Below, one piece after another: positions 1 to 5,282 of a stretch of DNA of 6,329 bases; positions within the stretch are counted from its first letter, which is position 1; each line of letters starts with the position of its first letter. The translations under genes and the position numbers were made by a program. The notes under the pieces are model-generated. The model saw only the letters and a program-made list of their open reading frames with translations. It did not search any database and was not told where the DNA came from. The DNA is from Bacillota bacterium (GTDB lineage Bacteria > Bacillota > Clostridia > Christensenellales > Pumilibacteraceae), in the NCBI GenBank assembly GCA_009780875.1, contig WQZE01000064.1, positions 1 to 6,329 on the forward strand, given 5' to 3'.

Positions 1-190
1 CAAGTGTTTTTTGTGATTTTTTACTTATTTTTAATATTCTAGTTTGCCTTACGGTATCCCCGCATTTCACCAAATCCCAAGCAAGGGTTGTCAAAACACT
101 TGGGATGCAAGTGTTTTTTGTGAGTATGTTGCTTATTTTAAATATTTTAGACTTGCTGGTTCCAATATTTGCTATGCATACAAGCAAGGG
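1..190. repeat. Imperfect direct repeat of about 107 bp in gene-free left edge
   Basis: The first 16 bases of the window (CAAGTGTTTTTTGTGA) recur exactly at 108-123. Similarity continues after a short divergent stretch: 23-42 and 131-150 agree at about 17 of 20 positions. The string CAAGCAAGGG then occurs once in each unit, at 78-87 and 181-190. The first unit is cut by the window edge. No open frame here has a ribosome binding site or recognisable product, so I call 1-245 non-coding. The repeated block begins with the right arm of a terminator hairpin, so it may be a duplicated gene end. Confidence 0.5.
93..119 (+). terminator. Intrinsic terminator-like hairpin
   Basis: AAAACACTTG (93-102) pairs perfectly with CAAGTGTTTT (108-117) around the five-base loop GGATG, and T residues continue to 119. 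A run of A on the left makes it usable in both directions. A competing pairing exists between ATCCCAAG (74-81) and CTTGGGAT (99-106). No gene upstream is visible, so it probably ends transcription coming from beyond the left edge, or shields the rubrerythrin promoter. Confidence 0.55.
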
Positions 191-244
191 TATATTGTTT
201 TTTACACCTTTTTTGGGGGTTGTTTGCAAATTTTTACAATTTTT

Positions 245-290
245 TCACAATATATTGTGTTTTTTGCTTGACAGATACTATATATTGTGT
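245..290. promoter_or_regulatory. Two tandem NrdR-box-like palindromes over the rubrerythrin promoter
   Basis: Positions 246-259 read CACAATATATTGTG, a perfect 14-bp palindrome. The 16-mer at 245-260 matches the published NrdR consensus ACACWATATATWGTGT at 15 of 16 positions. A second 16-mer at 275-290, ATACTATATATTGTGT, also matches at 15 of 16. Their centres are 30 bp apart, close to three helical turns, which resembles the paired boxes known for NrdR. Box 2 fills the spacer between the -35 and -10 elements and box 1 sits just upstream of the -35, a layout suited to repression. NrdR is the ATP/dATP-sensing repressor of ribonucleotide reductase genes. That it is the actual binder here is inference; another repressor with a similar palindrome is possible. 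Confidence 0.6.
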
Positions 291-296
291 TATTAT
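268..296 (+). promoter_or_regulatory. Sigma-A type promoter of the rubrerythrin gene
   Basis: TTGACA at 268-273 is a perfect -35 element. TATTAT at 291-296 is a -10 element one base from consensus, and the spacer is the optimal 17 bp. Transcription should start near 302-304, giving a leader of about 73 bases before the ATG at 376. The spacer is occupied by the second palindromic box. Confidence 0.8.
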
Positions 297-375
297 ATTG
301 GTATAGATATTGATTATTGCAATTTGTGCAATTCTTATTGGTTGCACAAAGGCAATAAATAGGAGAACAAATATT

Positions 376-933
376 ATGAACAAAAAATGGATTTGCAAAA
401 TCTGCGGACATGTACACGAAGGTCCAAATCCACCTGACAAATGCCCAACTTGCAAAGCAAGCAAAGACAAGTTTGTTGAGCAAGTGGCAAACGCTGGTGC
501 TTTGGTTTTTGCTGATGAGCACCGTGTAGGTCTTGCAAAAGGTCTCAACGAGGAAGTTGTCAAAGGGCTGCGAATGAACTTTGAGGGCGAGTGTGCCGAG
601 GTCGGTATGTACCTTGCGATGAGCCGCCAAGCAGACAGAGAGGGCTACCCTGAAATTGCTGAGTTCTACAAAAGAGCGGCTTTTGAAGAGGCTGACCACG
701 CATCTCGTTTTGCGGAACTTTTGGGTGAAGTTGTGACCGACAGCACCAAAAAGAACCTTGAAATGCGTATGGCTGCTGAGCACGGTGCTTGCCAAGGCAA
801 AAAAGACCTTGCAACTCTTGCAAAAAAACTTGACTACGATGCAATTCACGACACCGTACACGAGATGGCAAAAGACGAAGCACGCCACGGCAAAGGCTTT
901 GAAGGTTTGCTAAAACGCTACTTCGGCAAATAA
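376..933 (+). CDS. Reverse rubrerythrin (rubredoxin domain first, then diiron domain)
   Basis: This 185-residue cytoplasmic protein most likely reduces hydrogen peroxide, and perhaps oxygen, with electrons from NADH through a rubredoxin reductase, as reverse rubrerythrins do in Clostridium acetobutylicum. An N-terminal rubredoxin-like domain (residues 1-35) has iron ligands C7, C10, C23 and C26 in two CxxC pairs. A ferritin-like diiron domain (about 50-183) follows. Its likely metal ligands are E72 in the GECAE stretch, the pair E105/H108 (ExxH), E135, and the pair E168/H171 in DEARH. Ordinary rubrerythrins carry the rubredoxin domain at the C-terminus, so the order here defines the reverse class. 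The ATG at 376 is chosen because AGGAG (361-365) lies 10 bases upstream and the rubredoxin domain begins at once; the frame is open further up but without support. The gene is monocistronic between its own promoter and terminator. Confidence 0.93.
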   Translation: MNKKWICKICGHVHEGPNPPDKCPTCKASKDKFVEQVANAGALVFADEHRVGLAKGLNEEVVKGLRMNFEGECAEVGMYLAMSRQADREGYPEIAEFYKRAAFEEADHASRFAELLGEVVTDSTKKNLEMRMAAEHGACQGKKDLATLAKKLDYDAIHDTVHEMAKDEARHGKGFEGLLKRYFGK

Positions 934-950
934 TCTGATTGACTTCTCAC

Positions 951-990
951 AAAAGCCCCTCCCTGCACGCCGTTGCAAGGAGGGGCTTTT
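951..990 (+). terminator. Strong intrinsic terminator after the rubrerythrin gene
   Basis: AAAAGCCCCTCC (951-962) pairs perfectly with GGAGGGGCTTTT (979-990). After one C/A mismatch, TGCA (964-967) pairs with TGCA (974-977) around the loop CGCCGT. The GC-rich stem ends in TTTT and starts 18 bases after the stop codon. The matching A run on the left would let it work from the other strand too. Confidence 0.9.
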
Positions 991-1079
991 CTTACACAAC
1001 CGCCTCTTGCGTGTTCCCCATCCAATTGCTTGCTTGTGTCCTCACCCAAAAGAAAACACATATGTACCCAACCAAATAC

Positions 1080-1109
1080 TTGACAATGACCGATGAAATA
1101 TGCTATCAT
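1080..1109 (+). promoter_or_regulatory. Orphan sigma-A promoter with extended -10
   Basis: TTGACA at 1080-1085 is followed after 18 bp by TATCAT (1104-1109). A TG lies one base upstream of the -10 (1101-1102), the extended -10 pattern. Transcription would start near 1116. No recognisable plus-strand gene follows before the terminator at 1574-1611, so the transcript would be non-coding, encode a very small protein, or be left over from a lost gene. Confidence 0.55.
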
Positions 1110-1134
1110 AGTAATAAGGATACCAACCAAGATT

Positions 1135-1180
1135 GCACGGCGAGTTGAGATAAATTTTTTATTGAGCGTGCTTTGAGCAC
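1135..1180 (+). other. Leader with two mutually exclusive hairpins
   Basis: GCACG (1135-1139) can pair with CGTGC (1167-1171), enclosing a second small stem ATAAA/TTTAT (1150-1154 with 1158-1162). The sequence GTGCT (1168-1172) can instead pair with AGCAC (1176-1180) around a three-base loop. The two pairings share bases 1168-1171, so they cannot form together. An AGGAG follows at 1189-1193. This is the arrangement of a regulatory RNA switch or attenuator, but it matches no riboswitch class I know, and short stems like these can occur by chance. Confidence 0.3.
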
Positions 1181-1374
1181 CGATTGCGAGGAGTAATCAC
1201 ATTATTTTTTCAAGACAAGTCATTTGGTGTTTGTACCTTTGCGAAAGCAAACAAATGTCCCAAAGTGCACGCACGGGAGTGTGCAAAAATGGACAGGTGT
1301 CAGACTGTATTTTTTGTTGATGAGATGGTCGTTGAGTCTGAGAGTCGTGCAATTTTGGACGGGTACCTTGAAGC

Positions 1375-1412
1375 AGTGCATAATTATACAGAAAAATGTA
1401 TAATTATGCAAA
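1375..1412. promoter_or_regulatory. Perfect inverted repeat made of two ArgR-box-like sites
   Basis: TGCATAATTATACA (1377-1390) and TGTATAATTATGCA (1397-1410) are exact reverse complements, 14 bp each, around the six-base centre GAAAAA. Each arm is itself nearly palindromic. The 18-mers at 1375-1392 and 1395-1412 each fit the ArgR box pattern TNTGNATWWWWATNCANA at all but the first base. They are separated by 2 bp, similar to the 2-3 bp between paired ARG boxes in Escherichia coli. No arginine gene is in the window and no promoter adjoins, so this may instead be an AT-rich RNA hairpin. Confidence 0.35.
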
Positions 1413-1420
1413 GTACATAG

Positions 1421-1482
1421 TAGGGGCGAACTTCGTTCCCCCGTTGCATTTGTTCGCCCGCTGTAAAAAGAAAAAGCCCCTA
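1421..1482. repeat. GC-rich palindromic intergenic element
   Basis: GGGCGAAC (1424-1431) is the exact reverse complement of GTTCGCCC (1452-1459). The outer TAGGGGC (1421-1427) matches GCCCCTA (1476-1482) in the same way. Within the left half, GGGG plus GAAC can also fold on GTTC plus CCCC (1423-1442) with one bulged C. The pattern GTAGGGGCG ... CGCCCG resembles short palindromic repeats I recall from intergenic regions of many Bacillota. It may be a non-autonomous mobile remnant, but only one copy is present here. Confidence 0.4.
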
Positions 1483-1573
1483 TCAAAGTGTGACCAAATT
1501 TTTGCTCAAAAGTCACGCCTTGACCCAAAAAAATATGATTGCATTGCAAGCAAAGGCGATGGCCTCAAAACAA

Positions 1574-1611
1574 ACAACCGCACAAGCGACCTTGTACGGT
1601 TGTCTTTTTTT
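1574..1611. terminator. Bidirectional terminator at the end of the mtaB operon
   Basis: ACAACCG plus ACAAG (1574-1580, 1582-1586) pairs with CTTGT plus CGGTTGT (1591-1595, 1597-1603), with one C/A mismatch and the loop CGAC. On the plus strand a seven-T tract follows at 1605-1611. On the minus strand the stem is followed by TTGTTTT. It lies 15 bases past the mtaB stop codon, so it can end the leftward operon and also stop rightward transcription from the orphan promoter at 1080. Confidence 0.8.
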
Positions 1612-1618
1612 CATTTGT

Positions 1619-2899
1619 TCACACACCATAGAGCAAACCATCTTGTACTTTTTGGATGGTTACCTGTTGCACCGAAAACGGCTTGCACGGTGCAACCACT
1701 TGACAATAGTTGCGAGCGTATCCTTTGGACAAACGGGTATCTTTTTCAAAAGGTGTCTCAAAATACACTTCCATTGTTTGCCCTATTTGTTGTTGCAAAA
1801 ATTGCGTAGCGTGCTTGTCCCTCAGCCCCTCCATCACCTTGGCTCTATACTCTACGGTCTCAGAAGGCAAAACGGGCAACCGTGCCGCCAGCGTCCCCTC
1901 TCGCCTACTATACCTAAAAATGTGCATATCGCTAAACTTAATTTTTTCAAGGTTTTGTAGCGAGGTCTCAAAATCCTTGTCGGTCTCGGTGGGATACCCC
2001 ACAATGATATCCGTAGTGAGCCCTACATCCTCTCCCAAAATCTCTCGTGTCAACGCCACTTTGTCCACAAACTCTTGGATGGTGTACGGACGGTTCATCG
2101 CACGCAATACACTGTCGCTAGCGGACTGCAAAGACAAATGAAAATGCTCACAAAACTTTCCATTTTTTTTGAGAGCCAACAAAAACTCCTTGTCCACAAG
2201 TTCGGGGTCAACACTCCCAAATCTAAACCTGGTATCTTTGGCAGAGACAATGGGGTCAGCCGTCATCATCTCTATCAAGTCAATCAACCGTTGATGATTG
2301 TCTTTGCCAAAACTTGCCACATCAATACCCGTCAAAATGATTTCTCTCGCATCCGTGCGTTGTATTTCAGCAAGCACCTCCTCACACGAGCGACTGCTGC
2401 TCCTGCCACGCAAATGTGGAATAATACAGTACGAACAAAACTTGTTGCATCCATCTTGGATTTTGATATATTTGCGGCTCATTTTGTGCTCTGCAGTCGC
2501 TCCCTGCGATGCACTCTCTGCACTCACTCCACCCATCAAGACAGCATCAAAAGTAGCCATATCCAAGATTTTTTTGCAGGTCTCTTGCTTGTCTTTGCAC
2601 CCAGTCACAATGATTGCACCTGCAAAAGTGGGTGTTTGGTTGGTTTTGCAATAGTTCTCCACAGCACAACCAATCACAAAAACTTGTGCATTGGCATTGA
2701 GTGACCACGCCTTCCTACACAATTGCCTGGATTTTCTTTCGGCCTCTTTGGTCACCGCACAAGTATTGATGACATAGATATCGGCGGCTTGCATTTTGTC
2801 GCTCGCAAAAAAACCATTGGCAGCAAATTCATCCAAAATTTGCGTGCTCTCGTATTGATTGACTTTGCAACCCAAAGTGTGCACCACTACTTTTGTCAT
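1619..2899 (-). CDS. mtaB: tRNA (N6-L-threonylcarbamoyladenosine(37)-C2)-methylthiotransferase MtaB
   Basis: This 426-residue radical SAM enzyme converts t6A to ms2t6A at position 37 of ANN-decoding tRNAs (B. subtilis YqeV). The N-terminal methylthiotransferase domain begins with HTLGCKVNQYES, which is characteristic of MtaB rather than MiaB or RimO. It supplies cluster cysteines C11, C47 (NTCAV) and C78 (IGC). The radical SAM domain has the CxxxCxxC motif at C151, C155 and C158 (CNKFCSYC), with the family segments HFHLSLQSASD and TTDIIVGYPTET further on. A TRAM-like tail covers roughly residue 365 to the end, and the length is normal. An ATG at 2903-2905 lies two codons upstream but abuts the Shine-Dalgarno sequence GGGGAG. 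The ATG at 2899 has that site six bases away and is preferred. It is the last gene of the leftward operon, 76 bp after rsmE. Confidence 0.95.
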   Translation of the reverse strand: MTKVVVHTLGCKVNQYESTQILDEFAANGFFASDKMQAADIYVINTCAVTKEAERKSRQLCRKAWSLNANAQVFVIGCAVENYCKTNQTPTFAGAIIVTGCKDKQETCKKILDMATFDAVLMGGVSAESASQGATAEHKMSRKYIKIQDGCNKFCSYCIIPHLRGRSSSRSCEEVLAEIQRTDAREIILTGIDVASFGKDNHQRLIDLIEMMTADPIVSAKDTRFRFGSVDPELVDKEFLLALKKNGKFCEHFHLSLQSASDSVLRAMNRPYTIQEFVDKVALTREILGEDVGLTTDIIVGYPTETDKDFETSLQNLEKIKFSDMHIFRYSRREGTLAARLPVLPSETVEYRAKVMEGLRDKHATQFLQQQIGQTMEVYFETPFEKDTRLSKGYARNYCQVVAPCKPFSVQQVTIQKVQDGLLYGV

Positions 2900-2975
2900 A
2901 GGCATCTCCCCAATGGTTTGTGTTTTTTGTCCCCGTTGTCCAAAATCAGATACTTGGAACCCTCTAAATTTGTTT

Positions 2976-3686
2976 TTAAATCTCCAACTGACTGCCCACC
3001 AAGCCCATCAACACAATGCTCGCAGTTTCTGCACGCAAAATACGCTTGCCCAAGGAGATGGGCGTGACGCCCAAAGACCGCAAGTCATTTGCCTCGGTGT
3101 CACAAAATCCGCCCTCACTGCCCACCACAATGGCCACCGATTTGGTGTGCTTGTCAAGATGCAATCTTGCGTCAGCGTCCGCTTTTTCATACGCCCACAC
3201 CACTTGCTCATAGTTTGCCAAACTTTCTTTGAGACCCGCAAACGATGCCACTTGTCGTATGTCCACCTTTTTGGCTCTACCACACTGTTTGAGTGCCTCG
3301 TTGGCAATTTTTTGAAGCCGATACACATTGGCTGACTTTGCCACACAAAATCTTGACACAAAAGGAATGACCGCATTGGCTCCCAACTCTACCGCCTTTT
3401 GCACAATCAAATCCTGTTTGTCACTGACCTTGGTCAAGCCAAAATACAAATCTATTTTGACCTGTGGCTCTGCTGCATTGGGTTCTTTTTGGGTTATCAA
3501 TATCTCACTACATTGTTTGCAAATCGTGTGCACGACCCCGCTATAATCAAACCCATCCCCATTGCAAAGCACCACCTGGTCACCAAGTTTGGCTCGCAAT
3601 ACCGCCATCAAATGTTTGTGTTGCTCCTCTTGGAGTATGACCGTGCTCCCCTCCATCATATCTTGCTCACAAAAAAATCGTCTCAT
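2976..3686 (-). CDS. rsmE: 16S rRNA (uracil(1498)-N3)-methyltransferase RsmE
   Basis: This 236-residue SPOUT-family enzyme methylates N3 of U1498 in 16S rRNA, in the decoding centre of the 30S subunit. It starts with the typical MRRFF, followed by a PUA-like N-terminal domain (HLMAVLRAKLGD, about residues 24-35). The SPOUT domain carries the family segments QKAVELGANAVIPF, EALKQCGRAKKV, the SAM-binding GSEGGF and, near the end, SLGKRILRAETASIVL, which forms the knot. The frame is open 13 codons further upstream inside prmA. The start at 3686 is chosen because it overlaps the prmA stop as ATGA, has GGGAGG just upstream, and fits the family N-terminus. The four-base overlap suggests translational coupling to prmA. 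A gap of 76 bp precedes mtaB. Confidence 0.95.
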   Translation of the reverse strand: MRRFFCEQDMMEGSTVILQEEQHKHLMAVLRAKLGDQVVLCNGDGFDYSGVVHTICKQCSEILITQKEPNAAEPQVKIDLYFGLTKVSDKQDLIVQKAVELGANAVIPFVSRFCVAKSANVYRLQKIANEALKQCGRAKKVDIRQVASFAGLKESLANYEQVVWAYEKADADARLHLDKHTKSVAIVVGSEGGFCDTEANDLRSLGVTPISLGKRILRAETASIVLMGLVGSQLEI

Positions 3687-4651
3687 ACGCCTCCCAAAGA
3701 CACACCCAACAAAAACGCCGTCCACTCACCCTTTTGCACGCTCTTTTGCACAAACAATCCATTGTCCTCAAAAGCCTGCCTGACCTCTGTTGCCCTATCA
3801 TTGATAATCCCACTGACAATCATACGGGTGTCCTTGTGCATATGAGCCCCCACACCGCTTGCAAGCCTCCCAAGCAAATCCGCCGTCAAGTTGGCAAGGA
3901 TGATATCATACTTGCCCATTGCTTTGTCAAGGAGCGATGCACAAACAAATCGGCTCTTGCATTTGTCCACAGACTTGCTGTGGTTGATTTTTGCATTGGC
4001 TTGGGTGTTTTGGATTGCCCCCTCATCATAGTCAAAAAAGTCAACCTCACTTGCCCCCAACTGCCTTGCCACCAAACCCAAGATGCCCGTACCACAACCG
4101 ACATCCACCACCCGCTTGCTTGCAAGTAAGAGACCACACAACAAGTCTATGCACATTGCCGTAGTTTCGTGCTGCCCTGTACCAAAAGAGGACAAGTGTT
4201 GCAGTTGGATGATGGCTTTGTTGCTTGTGAGCAATGCCTGATACTGTGCATCCTCACGCTCTATCCAATCAGGCACGATGGCCACCTTATCAAACACAAG
4301 CGGTACAAAATACTTTTTGTGATAGTCTTGCCACAAGTCCGCATCCTCTATGACCAACTTGACGCCAAAATTCTCCTGACCCAACAACTGCCCCAACTGC
4401 TCACCAATCACACGGCTCACATCGCTCTCAAAAAATCCGCTCACCACCAGCGTGTCATCGCTTGTTTGCGACAATCTTTGCTCCAAAGCCTTGTCCAAAT
4501 AATCCCAGTTTTGGGGATTTTGCAGGCTCTCCAAAAGCGTGTGATTGTCCACAATCTCCACTCCCAAGGCACCGTTCTCAAACAAAACATACGACACAAT
4601 CTCTTCGTTTTGTGCCGTCGTTTTTATCAAAATTTTGTAACTGTTTTTCAT
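3683..4651 (-). CDS. prmA: Ribosomal protein L11 methyltransferase PrmA
   Basis: This 322-residue SAM-dependent enzyme trimethylates ribosomal protein L11 (B. subtilis YqeT). The N-terminal part (about 1-100) corresponds to the substrate-recognition domain. The catalytic domain shows the PrmA signature FGTGQHETT (residues 156-164), class I motif I VVDVGCGTG (181-189) for SAM binding, and ILANLTADLL (251-260) at the place of the family's catalytic NxxxDxL motif. The length is slightly above the usual 290-315. The ATG start gives the expected N-terminus, although only a weak purine-rich site (AAAGA) precedes it. Upstream, 159 bp separate it from the lipoprotein gene. I found no convincing leftward promoter there: TTGACG and TTGACA sequences lack a well-spaced -10. 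The gene probably relies on read-through from dnaJ. Confidence 0.95.
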   Translation of the reverse strand: MKNSYKILIKTTAQNEEIVSYVLFENGALGVEIVDNHTLLESLQNPQNWDYLDKALEQRLSQTSDDTLVVSGFFESDVSRVIGEQLGQLLGQENFGVKLVIEDADLWQDYHKKYFVPLVFDKVAIVPDWIEREDAQYQALLTSNKAIIQLQHLSSFGTGQHETTAMCIDLLCGLLLASKRVVDVGCGTGILGLVARQLGASEVDFFDYDEGAIQNTQANAKINHSKSVDKCKSRFVCASLLDKAMGKYDIILANLTADLLGRLASGVGAHMHKDTRMIVSGIINDRATEVRQAFEDNGLFVQKSVQKGEWTAFLLGVSLGGV

Positions 4652-4810
4652 TTTTCTTTGACCGCTTTTTCACGCAAAACAATGCATCTACCTTGCGACA
4701 ACTCCCACTCAACCCAACAAAATATATGCGTTGTCAAACTTCCACAATCTTGGTGATACTATTTGTAGGAATCGTCAAGGGTGAATTGGTTGAGCCCTCA
4801 CTGTAAGAAA

Positions 4811-5203
4811 TCACAGTGTTTTTACCTTGCTCAAAATACTGACATAGTCCGCATTCTTTATGGTGGATTTTTGGTATCTTATCTGCATAAAGCCAACCTC
4901 ACCCGAACAAAGCACAATCTCTCCTACACGCAAACCACCTACATCTTTCATAGATTGAACACTCAAACTTGACCAAATATGGTCACTGCCCAACTGACTC
5001 GCCAATGCGTCATATTCTTCTTTGGAAATATCTTGTGCACTGCTATAATCTGCATAATAAGCACCATACCTCTCTTTGGGCGTGCCCACCACTTTGTACT
5101 CTATGCCTCTGACATAGCGGACTTCTCCGCTGCCGCTTGCACTCTTGAATTGGTTGGTGCACGCCACCATCCATATCGTGGATGCGACCAACAACAATGC
5201 CAA
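4811..5203 (-). CDS. Small putative lipoprotein, start region probably frameshifted
   Basis: I do not recognise a family. As read from a TTG at 5203 the product is 130 residues. It opens with a hydrophobic stretch (ALLLVAST) and a lipobox-like MVAC with the candidate lipidated cysteine at residue 15. A hydrophilic mature part of about 116 residues follows, with no further membrane segment, so it is likely anchored outside the cytoplasmic membrane. The start is odd. A good signal, AAAGGA then ATG at 5223, lies just upstream but in another frame, where translation stops after 40 codons. One extra A in the five-A run after that ATG (plus-strand T at 5216-5220) would give MKKASKILALLLVAS, a textbook lipoprotein leader. 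The gene lies 60-80 bp after dnaJ and before prmA, where most Bacillota have nothing. A TTG start is the alternative. Confidence 0.6.
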   Translation of the reverse strand: MALLLVASTIWMVACTNQFKSASGSGEVRYVRGIEYKVVGTPKERYGAYYADYSSAQDISKEEYDALASQLGSDHIWSSLSVQSMKDVGGLRVGEIVLCSGEVGFMQIRYQKSTIKNADYVSILSKVKTL

Positions 5204-5282
5204 AATTTTGCTTGCTTTTTCATTGTGTTCCTTTGCGTCAAGGCTCTTGCATTATCAAAACACTCTTTTTGTGTGTGGCGTT

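Larger units (their letters stand above)
991..1573. other. 583-bp interval with no confident gene
   Basis: No frame here shows a recognisable family or a convincing start. The best candidate is an open frame on the plus strand ending at a TAG at 1418-1420, with only a TTG (1184) as a distal start. It encodes a Cys-containing 78-residue product (segments such as FVDEMVVESESRAILDGYLEA look protein-like) that I cannot assign. An AGGAG at 1189-1193 has no ATG, GTG or TTG at a useful distance. The interval instead carries an orphan promoter, foldable leader sequence, a perfect inverted repeat and a palindromic element, all listed separately. It could be a small-RNA locus, the remains of a gene, or both. 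Confidence 0.5.

Noticed and set aside
1..300. Whether the repeated blocks form a CRISPR array.
   Set aside because: Only two imperfect copies about 107 bp apart, with diverging interiors and no uniform short spacers.
310..375. Upstream extension of the rubrerythrin frame by 22 codons.
   Set aside because: It begins only a few bases after the predicted transcription start and has no ribosome site. AGGAG at 361-365 serves the ATG at 376, where the rubredoxin domain begins.
1220..1549. Minus-strand open frame of 109 codons downstream of mtaB.
   Set aside because: It reads through the bidirectional terminator side and the palindromic element, has no ribosome site or family motif, and part of it is just the translated repeat.
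1710..2704. Long plus-strand open frames opposite mtaB, and similar ones opposite rsmE, prmA and dnaJ.
   Set aside because: They are antisense to genes with clear conserved motifs and show no domain or start signals of their own.
2899..2998. An alternative minus-strand frame runs from the end of rsmE across the gap and stops in TGA overlapping the mtaB ATG, reading GDLKTNLEGSKYLILDNGDK and on.
   Set aside because: It has no start codon or ribosome site of its own. Its upstream part overlaps the conserved rsmE knot motif in another frame, and rsmE ends at a normal length. An rsmE frameshift extending the protein about 30 residues is possible but unsupported.
3687..3725. Longer rsmE start 13 codons upstream, inside prmA.
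   Set aside because: The family N-terminus MRRFF, the GGGAGG site and the ATGA overlap all favour 3686.
4799..4823. Hairpin CACTGT/ACAGTG followed by five T on the plus strand, resembling a terminator.
   Set aside because: No plus-strand gene precedes it. On the minus strand, where the genes lie, it overlaps the lipoprotein stop and has no T tract after it. A six-base stem is likely incidental.
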